Assembly: GCF_020042345.1 (NCBI RefSeq)
Contig: NZ_CP083387.1
Span: 2,356,001-2,420,000 of the forward strand
Length of the DNA: 64,000 bases
Origin: Arachidicoccus terrestris
Lineage (GTDB): Bacteria; Bacteroidota; Bacteroidia; Chitinophagales; Chitinophagaceae
Direction of reading: 5' to 3'
This document shows, one piece after another, positions 1 through 7,943 of the stretch. The number at the start of each line of letters is the position of its first letter. The stretch's first letter is position 1. The position numbers and the translations under genes are program-made. Under the pieces are notes generated by a model. The model was given only the letters and a program-made list of their open reading frames with translations. It was not told the origin of the DNA and ran no database searches.

Positions 1-332
1 CTTTATTATTTCAATGCGGGGTTTAAACGTAGATTCCATATCAATAGACTTTTGTTATTATGATTTAACCAATGACCGGTTTCGTTAACAATATTGCAGC
101 ATCCAAGAATTCTTTTTGCTCTTTTTTAGCTAAAAATGGCCCTGTTTCAGGTTTTTTAGCCCCTTTAACAGGCGTCGTTAGCACTGCACCGCAGAACTTC
201 ACAATAAGATGTTAATAAACTAACGGATGGTTGTGCAATATTATCAAATTGTTACTACAAAACTAACGATAATTGAACAAAATACCATAGTTTTTGGATT
301 AAATTCATGTTATAATCCGGTTGGCAGCACTC
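1..332. other. Intergenic stretch, no gene seen
   Basis: No convincing coding frame on either strand. The sequence is A/T-rich with scattered short homopolymer runs. It probably holds the end of a neighbouring unit outside the window and the upstream region of the secreted protein gene at 383. Confidence 0.5.
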
Positions 333-340
333 TACCTTTG
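333..340 (+). promoter_or_regulatory. Putative -7 promoter element (TACCTTTG)
   Basis: Exact match to the Bacteroidota -7 consensus TAnnTTTG, 43 bases before the ATG at 383. No clear -33 TTTG box at the usual distance. Confidence 0.5.
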
Positions 341-382
341 CATCAGAAACAAAAGGAAGTAACCAACTAAAAAAATATAAAA

Positions 383-952
383 ATGAAAAAGTTCATTCAG
401 TACAGTTTAACTGCAGTAGCTTTTACCTTAATGACTGCATTTGCCAAAGCCGGCAACATCAATGTTCTTTCTAATGGCATTGTAAAGGTAATGATCAGCG
501 ATGCGCCTAATCTGCATAACATCTCTGTTTCCGATGAAAATGGTAACAGCTTGTATGAATTAAGCGACATGAAAGCGGGCTCATTCAAAAACATCGACTT
601 TTCAATGGTTCCGGATGGCACTTACTACATTAAAGTAGAAAATACAAGATCCATTGAAACCACGCAGGTACAAAAGATAGACGGACTTGTTACAATAGCT
701 GACAAATCTGATCTGTTTGTAAAACCCATCTTTAGAAAACAAGGCGATATTTTAAACGTATTTTTCACCAATCCTGATCAGAAAGAAGTAGAAATCAATG
801 TATACAACCAGAACGGTTCTGTTGTTAATACCGTTAAAACAGATGCCGCTTCCGTTGCTAAAGGTTTTGATTTCTCCAAGAGCCTTCACGGTAACTACAA
901 AGTAGTTTTATCTCAGGATAATTATGTATTCAGCACTGATTTTGATTTTTAA
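383..952 (+). CDS. Secreted protein of unknown function
   Basis: 189 aa with a clear Sec signal peptide: Lys-Lys, a hydrophobic stretch, then an AKA-G type cleavage region near residue 24. The mature part is rich in beta-strand-forming segments and looks like two small beta domains, approximately residues 25-110 and 111-189. The second half (ILNVFFTNPDQKEVEINVYN) resembles the C-terminal beta-sandwich tails of Bacteroidota secreted proteins, but I cannot assign it to a named T9SS sorting family. It appears monocistronic, with a -7 element upstream and a strong hairpin terminator downstream. No enzyme motif is visible, so a periplasmic or surface structural role is only a guess. Confidence 0.75.
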   Translation: MKKFIQYSLTAVAFTLMTAFAKAGNINVLSNGIVKVMISDAPNLHNISVSDENGNSLYELSDMKAGSFKNIDFSMVPDGTYYIKVENTRSIETTQVQKIDGLVTIADKSDLFVKPIFRKQGDILNVFFTNPDQKEVEINVYNQNGSVVNTVKTDAASVAKGFDFSKSLHGNYKVVLSQDNYVFSTDFDF

Positions 953-983
953 TATAACCCAAGGGACAACCTAATCATTTTCC

Positions 984-1015
984 AAGCCGGGCCTTTTACA
1001 AGGTCCGGCTTTTTT
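984..1015 (+). terminator. Rho-independent terminator after the 383-952 gene
   Basis: Ten-base stem AAGCCGGGCC / GGTCCGGCTT (one G-T pair) with an 8-base loop, followed by a T run. Confidence 0.85.
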
Positions 1016-1060
1016 ATGTCCTGTCAGTAATTGCTAAATTTTTCTTAATCCAACTCCAAT

Positions 1061-1076
1061 TACGAAATTTTTCGTA
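1061..1076. promoter_or_regulatory. Putative BlaI-type operator 1
   Basis: 16-mer with perfect 6-base arms TACGAA / TTCGTA around ATTT. It overlaps the first two bases of the -7 element TAGGTTTG at 1075-1082. A second copy lies 24 bases downstream. Confidence 0.65.
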
Positions 1077-1082
1077 GGTTTG
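1075..1082 (+). promoter_or_regulatory. Putative -7 promoter element (TAGGTTTG)
   Basis: Exact TAnnTTTG match lying between the two TACGA palindromes. Transcription would start around 1087-1090, inside operator 2, giving a leader of only about 12-15 bases or none. Confidence 0.55.
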
Positions 1083-1084
1083 TC

Positions 1085-1100
1085 TACGAAAACAATCGTA
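1085..1100. promoter_or_regulatory. Putative BlaI-type operator 2
   Basis: 16-mer TACGAAAACAATCGTA with perfect 5-base arms TACGA / TCGTA. It ends one base before the ATG at 1102 and so occupies the place where a ribosome-binding site would be. Confidence 0.65.
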
Positions 1101-1101
1101 G

Positions 1102-1485
1102 ATGAAGACAAACAGGAAAATAACTGACAGCGAACTGGAGATATTACAGATTCTCTGGGAAAAGGGTCCAAGCTCTGTAAGGACTGTACATGAGGCATTG
1201 GGGAATACCAAACAAACCGGCTATACAACTTCTCTTAAATTAATGCAGATCATGTTTGAAAAAGGTCTCTTGACCCGTGATGAATCTGCAAAGACACATA
1301 TATATGCAGCAGCGATTTCTGAGGTGAATGGACAAAAACAGGCTGTAGATAAAATAATTGACTCTATGTTTAAGGGGTCCTCCACCAACTTGGTCATGCA
1401 TGCTTTAGGTAACTATAATCCTTCTGATAAGGAAATTAATGAGATCAAAGCGTATTTGGAAGGGCTTCGGCAAAAAGAAAACTAA
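1102..1485 (+). CDS. BlaI/MecI/CopY-family transcriptional repressor
   Basis: 127 aa, the usual length for this family. The N-terminal winged helix (about residues 6-75; ITDSELEILQILWEKGPSSV, then a recognition-helix region with TGYTTSLKLMQIM) binds DNA. The C-terminal third is the helical dimerisation region that the partner protease cleaves in BlaI/MecI. The gene is followed after 32 bases by an M56 BlaR1-like protease, the standard repressor-sensor pair. Two matching inverted repeats and a -7 element sit just upstream, so autorepression is expected. The ATG at 1102 places the conserved TDSELEIL motif at the normal distance from the N-terminus. No Shine-Dalgarno sequence fits, because operator 2 abuts the start. 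Target genes beyond this pair are unknown. Confidence 0.92.
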   Translation: MKTNRKITDSELEILQILWEKGPSSVRTVHEALGNTKQTGYTTSLKLMQIMFEKGLLTRDESAKTHIYAAAISEVNGQKQAVDKIIDSMFKGSSTNLVMHALGNYNPSDKEINEIKAYLEGLRQKEN

Positions 1486-1517
1486 TTCAAATATTTTTTA
1501 TCCTTTAATCAGCGTTT

Positions 1518-3278
1518 ATGCAAACATTATTTGACTGGTTATCCAATCCATCGTTTAGGTCGCTGGCATTAAGCCTGCTGGCCAGTTTATGGCAGGCGGG
1601 ATTAATATTTATTGTTGTCTATGGATTATTGCGTCTCAATAAAAACGCTCCGGCCCGCATCAAATATAATATAGCCGCCGCCGGACAGCTGATCATTGCC
1701 TGCTGGTTTATTCAGACCTTTCTGCATCATCTGGCCACACAGGCAACGCTTTCCCAGTCATTAACGGCCCACGAAGCCGCCATGCTGTTTTATCCGGGAG
1801 AGTTCCCTTTATTATCTGGGTTATATACAGAAGAACTGGGAAGCGGAGGATTTCAGCTAAGCAAGTGTTTGCCACTGGCATTATGTGTATATATAATAGG
1901 GGTAGTGATTATGACCATTCGAATCATATTTGCTTATAAACAAACACGTGTACTCAAAACGAGGGGCATATTTGCGGCACCCCCGTCCTATATCGCCCAT
2001 ATGCAGCAGGTATGCGGACAACTTCATATCTATAATAATGTCAGGCTCTATTTATCAGACAAAGTGAACGTGCCTGTCATGATGGGATTTATTAAGCCCG
2101 TCATCCTCTTGCCTGTGTCAATCCTCACCCATCTGACAACCGCACAAATAGAAGCAATTATCACCCATGAGCTGGCCCATATCCGCCGTCAGGACTATCT
2201 GGTCAACTTTATCCAATCTGTCATTGAAGCCGTATTCTTCTTCAATCCTTTTGTATGGTTGCTTTCCAAGATCATGCGGGAAGAAAGGGAGAAAGCTTGT
2301 GATGAGCTCGTGATCCGTGAAGTATCTGCCTATACCTATGCAACCGCACTACTCGCTTTAGAGAAGATTAATGGGACAAAACAACTTACGCTTGCAGCCA
2401 ATGGACATAGATCCTTTAAACTTTTAAACCGCATTAAACTATTTACCATGAAACAAAACCCCATTATGACCGTCAAACAAAAGGCGCTCTCTTTATTACT
2501 CATCGTCGTTGGCCTTGGCTGTATCGCCTGGTTAAGCCCTGACAATGCTGTTCAACAAAAAAAAGAAATCAAACAGATCACAACGCAAAATACACCAGAA
2601 CTGACCGGAGGCACCTATAACAAGGAGGGTATAGCTAAAGACAGCGCTCCTCAGAGCAGGCACAGAACCGTTATTCACAGAGATTCTCTATCTCCTGAGA
2701 TTCAAAAGCAGGTAGATGAGATCACAAAGTCTGCGCAACAGATTGCCCAGAAGTTTGCAAATGACACGAGTTGGAAAGAACGCTCCAGAGCTATTCAGCA
2801 GAAAGCACAGGCGCTCGCTCTAAAATTTGAACAAGACCCCTCCTGGAAAGAAGCGCTCGACAAAATTACCAAAGACGCAAAAGCGCTTTCTCATAAAATG
2901 CAAGAAAACCCCGAGCTTAAAAGACAAATGCGAGATTTGGAAAAAAGCGCGCAGGACATGGCAAAAGACTATAAGCCTTCTCCTGAAATGCAAAAACAAC
3001 TGGAGGAAATCCGTAACAAAAGTATGGCTATTGCCCTTCAATTTAAAAATGATACGGCCTGGAAAAAACAGCTTACAGAAATTCGCTTAAAGGCCAGAGA
3101 GATGGCTAAACAAATGAAAGAGAATCCGGAAATGGCGCAAAAAATCAGGGAAATGGCGGAAAGGTCAAAAGACATGGCTTTCAAGGTATTAAATGATCCC
3201 AAGTTCAAAGCACAACTTGAAAAACTAAAAGCGGATATCCAGCAAATGAAATGGATGGATGAGGGTAGTGAAAAGTAA
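1518..3278 (+). CDS. M56-family (BlaR1/MecR1-like) membrane metalloprotease with a 24-residue repeat tail
   Basis: 586 aa. Hydrophobic segments near residues 17-40, 52-72, 117-140 and 230-250 form the membrane part. The zinc protease motif HELAH is at 217-221, with the downstream EREKACDE (about 256-263) supplying the third-ligand region. A last membrane segment lies at about 324-342. In BlaR1 a penicillin-binding sensor domain follows. Here that domain is missing, and residues 391-582 are instead eight tandem 24-residue repeats, highly charged and predicted helical. By family analogy the protease should cleave the upstream BlaI-type repressor when triggered. What the repeat tail senses or binds in the periplasm is unknown. 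The gene is co-transcribed with the repressor and closed by a terminator. Confidence 0.88.
   Translation: MQTLFDWLSNPSFRSLALSLLASLWQAGLIFIVVYGLLRLNKNAPARIKYNIAAAGQLIIACWFIQTFLHHLATQATLSQSLTAHEAAMLFYPGEFPLLSGLYTEELGSGGFQLSKCLPLALCVYIIGVVIMTIRIIFAYKQTRVLKTRGIFAAPPSYIAHMQQVCGQLHIYNNVRLYLSDKVNVPVMMGFIKPVILLPVSILTHLTTAQIEAIITHELAHIRRQDYLVNFIQSVIEAVFFFNPFVWLLSKIMREEREKACDELVIREVSAYTYATALLALEKINGTKQLTLAANGHRSFKLLNRIKLFTMKQNPIMTVKQKALSLLLIVVGLGCIAWLSPDNAVQQKKEIKQITTQNTPELTGGTYNKEGIAKDSAPQSRHRTVIHRDSLSPEIQKQVDEITKSAQQIAQKFANDTSWKERSRAIQQKAQALALKFEQDPSWKEALDKITKDAKALSHKMQENPELKRQMRDLEKSAQDMAKDYKPSPEMQKQLEEIRNKSMAIALQFKNDTAWKKQLTEIRLKAREMAKQMKENPEMAQKIREMAERSKDMAFKVLNDPKFKAQLEKLKADIQQMKWMDEGSEK
2688..3263 (+). 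repeat. Eight tandem 24-codon repeats in the M56 protein
   Basis: Repeats begin at residues 391, 415, 439, 463, 487, 511, 535 and 559 with no gaps. Each opens with a turn-like NDP/NDT/ENP/PSP segment, then a bulky residue and Lys (for example NDTSWKE, QDPSWKE, NDTAWKK), and continues as an amphipathic helix containing A-x-x-[ML]-A. The DNA copies have diverged, so this is an old protein repeat rather than a recent microsatellite. Confidence 0.9.
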
Positions 3279-3305
3279 TTCCTCAGCGCATTTGGCAATT
3301 CCAGG

Positions 3306-3339
3306 AAAAAGGGCAGCACTATGATGAGCTGCCCTTTTT
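3306..3339. terminator. Bidirectional rho-independent terminator
   Basis: Perfect 12-base arms AAAAAGGGCAGC / GCTGCCCTTTTT with a 10-base loop. It can serve the M56 gene on the plus strand and the VOC gene ending at 3415 on the minus strand. Confidence 0.85.
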
Positions 3340-3414
3340 AAGTAATTACCATAATTGCAATAAGTTTATATTTATGTGATTTTTGAGATGACAATTTTTA
3401 ATCCCTTTTAGACG

Positions 3415-3873
3415 CTACTCTCTTGCATCATTTACTTCTATCCAGTAGCCATCGGGGTCAGTAAAATAAATCTGTTTAACGCCGTCAACTCTTACCGTGT
3501 ATGTTTGCTTTTTCCCTTCCCAGCTCTCGAACTTAATATGATGCTTATCCAGATTATGGATAAAATCGCCAACAGAACTTACTGTAAAGCATAAATGACT
3601 GTTTTTGTCATGTTTTGTTTTGCCCGATGCACCCTGAATTAAATGCAACATAATTTTAGGTCCGACAGAAAACCAAGTATGCCGGCCATCATGAAATGGT
3701 TCCGGCATCGTATCCAGTCCGATTATTTGCCGGTAAAAGTCAGTGCTGATCTTCAGGTCCGAAACATATACTGCAATATGATTCAGCGAAGCCCCTGTTT
3801 TTAATGCCTGTGATTTAATGGATCCTGCCATCAAGAGAATAAAGACCAGTGTGACAATACTTTTGTTTTTCAT
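3415..3873 (-). CDS. Exported VOC-superfamily (glyoxalase-like) protein
   Basis: 152 aa. A signal peptide (residues 1-21, ending in GSIKSQA) is followed by one glyoxalase/bleomycin-resistance/dioxygenase fold of two beta-alpha-beta-beta-beta halves. Candidate metal ligands sit at the expected strand positions: H32 (NHIAVYV), H77 (IMLHLIQ), H93 (SHLCFTV) and E146 (YWIEVND). VOC proteins act as glyoxalases, dioxygenases, epimerases or drug-binding proteins, and the sequence does not decide between these. Export to the periplasm is unusual for a glyoxalase. It reads leftward toward the bidirectional terminator at 3306-3339 and appears monocistronic. Confidence 0.8.
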   Translation of the reverse strand: MKNKSIVTLVFILLMAGSIKSQALKTGASLNHIAVYVSDLKISTDFYRQIIGLDTMPEPFHDGRHTWFSVGPKIMLHLIQGASGKTKHDKNSHLCFTVSSVGDFIHNLDKHHIKFESWEGKKQTYTVRVDGVKQIYFTDPDGYWIEVNDARE

Positions 3874-4070
3874 TTAATATTTCTTTTAGTCAAATAAGTA
3901 ATTTAAAATGAACTGTTCGTTAAAGATACCTTTTGTTTGTCGGATGGGAATAAACTTTTCATACAAAGTCCCTTTGACCGGTTATCCGCTACTCCGTTTT
4001 CCGGCTCCTTTAGTTCTATATACGGATAACGCTGAAAATTTCGGTGATAAGATCCCCAATGGAGCCCGGC
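3874..4070. other. Intergenic stretch, no gene supported
   Basis: A 62-codon plus-strand frame crosses this stretch, but it has no recognisable family, runs into the terminator hairpin at 4071-4117 and lacks coding character. I see no other feature here. Confidence 0.5.
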
Positions 4071-4117
4071 AAAAAATGGTCTTGAAGATCCGTTAATAAC
4101 GGACCTTCAAGACCATT
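4071..4117 (-). terminator. Long-stem terminator for the minus-strand VOC/PhnB-like gene
   Basis: 20-base arms (4075-4094 and 4098-4117) that pair with a single mismatch around a 3-base loop. Read on the minus strand, the stem is followed by a six-T run. It lies about 85 bases beyond the stop codon of the gene at 4201-4614. Confidence 0.8.
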
Positions 4118-4200
4118 ATAACCGAGCCTGTTAGAAGTTATGGGAAGTGAATATTGCAGAACATATATGCCGCCCAGGATCACACAACGGCATTGCAGGC

Positions 4201-4614
4201 TTAGCAGTTCACCATCCAGCGGATTCCATATTTATCTATAGCATTCCCATGCCAAGCACCCCAAAATTGCTTTTCAAAAGGAACCAGTATTGTTCCTGCC
4301 TCAGCAAGATGATTGAATATCTTTATTCCGTTTTCCACATTAGAGACCTCCAGAGACAGGGCAACATCTCCACTGTTCTTTTTTGCAGGACTCTCCGGAG
4401 AAATATCGCTTGCAAATATTTCCAGATTCCCAAAGCTGAGCCTGCCGTGCAACACTTTGTCTTTAAAATTATCTGGAACAATTATTGGCGAATGATCATA
4501 TCTAACCAGGATTTCTACTGTACCGCCCAGAATGTCCTTATAGTAATTCAATGCTTCTTCACAATTTCCTTCAAAATTCAGGTATGGAATAAGCTTATTT
4601 ATTTTTGTCTTCAT
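4201..4614 (-). CDS. VOC-superfamily protein, PhnB/3-demethylubiquinone methyltransferase-like
   Basis: 137 aa from the ATG at 4614 (MKTKINKLIPYLNFEGNCEE). An in-frame ATG 24 codons upstream gives an N-terminal extension unlike the family, and an A/G-rich stretch (AAAGAAAG) precedes the chosen start. The N-terminal strand IPYLNF followed by EALNYYKDILGG is typical of PhnB-type glyoxalase-fold proteins, as are the later GRLSFGNLEIFASD and FWGAWHGNAIDKYGIRWMVN. These cytoplasmic proteins are usually of undefined function; the old 'demethylubiquinone methyltransferase' label is a misnomer. No signal peptide, unlike the neighbouring VOC protein. Confidence 0.85.
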   Translation of the reverse strand: MKTKINKLIPYLNFEGNCEEALNYYKDILGGTVEILVRYDHSPIIVPDNFKDKVLHGRLSFGNLEIFASDISPESPAKKNSGDVALSLEVSNVENGIKIFNHLAEAGTILVPFEKQFWGAWHGNAIDKYGIRWMVNC

Positions 4615-4808
4615 GGCTTTCTTTAAAATTATCTCTTTATCTATATATAAGGTTATCGTATGCGGTAACAATATTGTCATCGTCAATAAAGAATCACACG
4701 AATCTGCACGACCCTGCTAAGTCCTTTTTTAAACGCAAACAAACCGCAAGCCAAATATTTTCAACACCGCTGAAGCTTTCTATTTTAAGCCCCGGTCTAT
4801 ACTCCTCT

Positions 4809-5696
4809 TTATTTATCCGGCGGTGCGGGGATTAAGCCTGGAGGAATAAGTCCTATCTGCAGCAAGACACCCAGCCGGTCTCCCTGCATCCAGGCATTTA
4901 TGACCTTCCCGTCCCGCAACTGGTATACAACAATTGCGTTGTCTGTTACAGTTTTACCACTGGCGGGAATACTTCTAAATGGCTGCGTATGAGCAGCGTT
5001 CCATGTCCAGCGTACAATGACCTTATCTCCATCTGCCATCATATCTAGAATATTCCATTGAATATCTGGAAAGGCATCTATGACTGCCTGTACTGTACTC
5101 CGAAAGCTTTCTACTCCTTTCCCGTTCGTATTTCCTATTCCGGTATACTCCGGTGAAATAACTCGGTCCAATAGTTCAAACTTTTTATTATTCAGGATAT
5201 TTTCATACAGGAAGCGTATGGTCTTCTTGTTTTCTAATTCCTCTGCTGTAGGCGTTTTTATATCAGGCCTGGGTTGAACTTCCCTCACCTCTATTGTACC
5301 ACCTTGCTCTAAAATGGGGCATTTTTTCGCTAATTGCAATGCGTCTTCGAACGCCGAGGCTCTTATAATAAGGCAACTGATAAGCCTTAAGCCATTGGCA
5401 ACAACTTCCTCATTGACAACTTTGTCATTTGATGAAACCACGTAGCTTTCACTTGGGAAGACAAAGCTGGTTACAAAAATACCCTGCTCTTTCCAGTGAT
5501 CCGTCAGCGCTGTCCACTTTGCTCTAACAGTTGTCGCCTCTTCAGCACCATAATGACGTGGTAAACGAATCAATAATATATACTCTTTCATTTTTTTTGT
5601 TTTAGTTAAATGGATTGATTTTCCCTGTGCAAATGCAAAACTGACTGAAAATAACAAAGCAATTATAAATGCCCTCCTGGCCCTTTTGTATCGCAT
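4809..5696 (-). CDS. Secreted fusion of a YCII-like domain and a SnoaL-like (NTF2-fold) domain
   Basis: 295 aa from the ATG at 5696, which begins a good signal peptide (MRYKRARRAFIIALLFSVSF, cleavage near AFAQ). The in-frame ATG at 5732 would add 12 residues before it. Residues 36-140 (MKEYILLIRLP... ending in GGTIEVREVQP) look like a YCII/DGPF ferredoxin-like domain. Residues 150-285 (RFLYENILNNKKFELLDRVISPEY, then FPDIQWNILDMMADGDKVIVRWTW) match SnoaL-like polyketide-cyclase/ester-cyclase proteins. Both domains usually occur alone in the cytoplasm, so the fusion and the export signal are odd. An internal ATG at the YCII start (MKEYILL) is an alternative start giving a cytoplasmic protein. 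Function unknown. Confidence 0.75.
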   Translation of the reverse strand: MRYKRARRAFIIALLFSVSFAFAQGKSIHLTKTKKMKEYILLIRLPRHYGAEEATTVRAKWTALTDHWKEQGIFVTSFVFPSESYVVSSNDKVVNEEVVANGLRLISCLIIRASAFEDALQLAKKCPILEQGGTIEVREVQPRPDIKTPTAEELENKKTIRFLYENILNNKKFELLDRVISPEYTGIGNTNGKGVESFRSTVQAVIDAFPDIQWNILDMMADGDKVIVRWTWNAAHTQPFRSIPASGKTVTDNAIVVYQLRDGKVINAWMQGDRLGVLLQIGLIPPGLIPAPPDK

Positions 5697-5901
5697 AAGA
5701 ATGATTTTAATTATAGATGTTTCATACCGCAAATTTGAGACACCCTGGCCTCTGAAACTTGTAAAAAATCATTGATTTACCGATTAGAGGCTGAGATAAA
5801 AACTAATAGAGAATATCCGGTAACAATTTAACATCTCCGGTTCAGTTTTTTGCCTTGCGAGAACTTTGACAAGCAAACGAACAGTAAGTGGTGTATAAAG
5901 C
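5697..5901. other. Intergenic stretch before the tRNA-Leu terminator
   Basis: About 200 A/T-rich bases upstream of the YCII-SnoaL gene. No RNA gene or strong promoter match recognised. Confidence 0.4.
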
Positions 5902-5935
5902 AAAAAATCCCATAAATCATTGATCTACGGGATTT
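5902..5935 (-). terminator. Terminator of tRNA-Leu
   Basis: On the minus strand AAATCCCGTA pairs with TATGGGATTT (one wobble), followed by a T run. It begins 13 bases beyond the CCA end of the tRNA. Confidence 0.75.
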
Positions 5936-5947
5936 ATAATGTTTTCC

Positions 5948-6034
5948 TGGTGCGGAAGAGGAGATTCGAACTCCCAAGCCCTAACGGGCACTACCACCTC
6001 AAAGTAGCGCGTCTACCAATTTCGCCACCTCCGC
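5948..6034 (-). tRNA. tRNA-Leu (anticodon GAG)
   Basis: Complete class II tRNA with a long variable arm. The acceptor stem GCGGAGG pairs with CTTCCGC (one G-T), the D arm contains TTGGTAGA, the T arm has GTTCGAATC, and the 3' CCA is encoded (5948-5950). The anticodon GAG (complement of 5998-6000) was placed by position-by-position comparison with the E. coli tRNA-Leu layout. A TATTTTTG -7 element lies just upstream. Confidence 0.93.
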
Positions 6035-6042
6035 ATGGAGCG

Positions 6043-6050
6043 CAAAAATA
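6043..6050 (-). promoter_or_regulatory. Putative -7 element of tRNA-Leu (TATTTTTG)
   Basis: Exact TAnnTTTG match on the minus strand, 9 bases before the tRNA 5' end. Confidence 0.55.
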
Positions 6051-6152
6051 AGGTATGTTTACATTATATCTTTATTTAGTGCAGAATAATTTTATGTGCT
6101 GCGGAATTTTTGTATTTTTAATTGCCGAAGCCCTAAAAAATGACATTGTAAT

Positions 6153-7934
6153 ATGGTACCCACACGATTATATGACGCAATTGATTATCAAGAGCGCAAT
6201 TTCTCAAAAAAAGATATGTTGGTGCATAAAGAAGATGGTCTGTGGAAATCCATTTCTACGCTGGAAGTAGGAACAGCTTCTTTACATATGGCGGCGGGCC
6301 TTCATAAAATGGGTATCAACGCGGGCGATTTTACCGCGGAAGGAGCCGATAAGGTGGCTATTATTTCAGAGAACCGGCCGGAATGGATTATAGCCGATCT
6401 CGCTGTTCAACAAATTGGTGCCATTCTGGTGCCGATATACCCTACGACTCCTCCTGAAGAGCTCTTGTATATTTTTCAGGAATCAGCCGTTAAGATGGTA
6501 TTTATATCTAATCAACTGTTACTTAAAAAATACAGCGCAATTCTGGAATCTGTTCCAAGCATTCAATTTGTGTATACTTTTAATGATACAGACAGCCCCA
6601 ATTGGACCTCCATTCAGGATATGGCTGATGAAACCTCTATTGCTTCAGTACAAGAGATTAAAGCCAATATCACAGGTGATCACCTTGCAACGATTATTTA
6701 TACTTCCGGCACCACCGGTCATCCCAAAGGGGTCATGCTGTCTCATCGAAATATTTTGAGTTGCGCGATGCTGGCCAAGGAGAGCTTCCCTTTTCCGGAT
6801 AACCCTTCGCTCAGGGCACTTAGCTTTTTGCCGCTGAATCATATTTTTGAAAAATGTATCAGCTACGTATATCTGTTTAGCGGGATCAGTATTTATTTTG
6901 CGGAAGGGATGGAAATGATCGGACAGAATATTAAAGAAATAAAGCCTCATATCTTTATGACCGTTCCCCGGCTACTGGAAAAGGTTTTTGAAAAAATCAA
7001 TAAAACCGGGCAGCAATTAAAAGGAGCGCAGAAGAAAGTATTTAACTGGTCCATTCGTGTGGGAGAACAATATGATAATAGAAAATGGAAAAGTCCTCTG
7101 TATAAGGCAGAACTAAAGCTGGCCCGCAAACTGGTTTTTTCAAAATGGCAGGAGGCGCTGGGAGGGGAGATATTGTATATAATTACAGGAGGCGCTGCCT
7201 GCCCGCAACGTTTACTAAGAATATTCAATGCGGCAGGGATTCCGGTATACGAAGGCTATGGCCCAACCGAAAACAGCCCGGTCATTTCTGTGAATCGTCA
7301 TGTCCGTAACGAAAACATGATCGGAACCGTTGGTCCTGTAATGGACGGCCTTGAATTTAAATTAGAGGCAGATGGAGAAATCTGTGTAAAAGGGCCGACC
7401 GTCATGCAGGGCTATTATAAAAAACCGGAACTCACTGCAGCCACCATTATGGACGGCTGGTTACATACGGGCGATATCGGTACATTAATGGAAGGGATGT
7501 TCTTAAAAATCACAGACAGAAAAAAAGAGCTTTTCAAGACTTCGGGAGGTAAGTATGTGGCGCCTCAGCCCATAGAAAACAAATTAAAAGAGCTGGAGAT
7601 TGTCGAGCAAGCCATAATTGTCGGGGCGGAACAAAAATATGTAGGTGCACTCATCGTGCCTCAGGCAGAAGCTCTTAAATCCTGGACAGAAAGAAACAAT
7701 CTACCTTATAATAGTCTGGAACAGGCGATTGCTTTGCCGGAAGTAAAGAAACTCTATAAGGATCATATTCAAAAAATCAACCAGACCCTTAGTCAGACAG
7801 AGCAGATAAAAAAGCATATGTTGCTTTCCAAGCCCTGGGGAATCGATTCCGGAGAATTGACGCCTAAACTAAGCGTTCGTCGCAAAGTCGTAATACAAAA
7901 ATATAAGGATTCTATTGATAAATTATTTGCCTAG
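6153..7934 (+). CDS. Long-chain acyl-CoA synthetase (AMP-forming)
   Basis: 593 aa, typical of FadD15-type fatty-acid:CoA ligases. The adenylate-forming core is clear: the phosphate-binding P-loop IIYTSGTTGHPKGVMLSH at about residues 181-198, the A5-like motif YEGYGPTENSP, GEICVKGPTVMQGYYKKPE, and the hinge/A8 region GWLHTGDIGTL then ITDRKKELFKTSGGKYVAPQP. It activates fatty acids as acyl-adenylates and transfers them to CoA, feeding lipid synthesis or beta-oxidation at the inner face of the membrane. It stands alone and converges with purD, the two stop codons being only 9 bases apart. The ATG at 6153 gives the usual N-terminus (TRLYDAIDYQ). Confidence 0.93.
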   Translation: MVPTRLYDAIDYQERNFSKKDMLVHKEDGLWKSISTLEVGTASLHMAAGLHKMGINAGDFTAEGADKVAIISENRPEWIIADLAVQQIGAILVPIYPTTPPEELLYIFQESAVKMVFISNQLLLKKYSAILESVPSIQFVYTFNDTDSPNWTSIQDMADETSIASVQEIKANITGDHLATIIYTSGTTGHPKGVMLSHRNILSCAMLAKESFPFPDNPSLRALSFLPLNHIFEKCISYVYLFSGISIYFAEGMEMIGQNIKEIKPHIFMTVPRLLEKVFEKINKTGQQLKGAQKKVFNWSIRVGEQYDNRKWKSPLYKAELKLARKLVFSKWQEALGGEILYIITGGAACPQRLLRIFNAAGIPVYEGYGPTENSPVISVNRHVRNENMIGTVGPVMDGLEFKLEADGEICVKGPTVMQGYYKKPELTAATIMDGWLHTGDIGTLMEGMFLKITDRKKELFKTSGGKYVAPQPIENKLKELEIVEQAIIVGAEQKYVGALIVPQAEALKSWTERNNLPYNSLEQAIALPEVKKLYKDHIQKINQTLSQTEQIKKHMLLSKPWGIDSGELTPKLSVRRKVVIQKYKDSIDKLFA

Positions 7935-7943
7935 ATCAATCCT

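Noticed and set aside
3908-4096. 62-codon plus-strand frame
   Set aside because: No family, runs into the long terminator hairpin, no coding character.
4147-4626. 159-codon plus-strand frame
   Set aside because: Lies antisense to the VOC/PhnB-like gene, which has clear family motifs.
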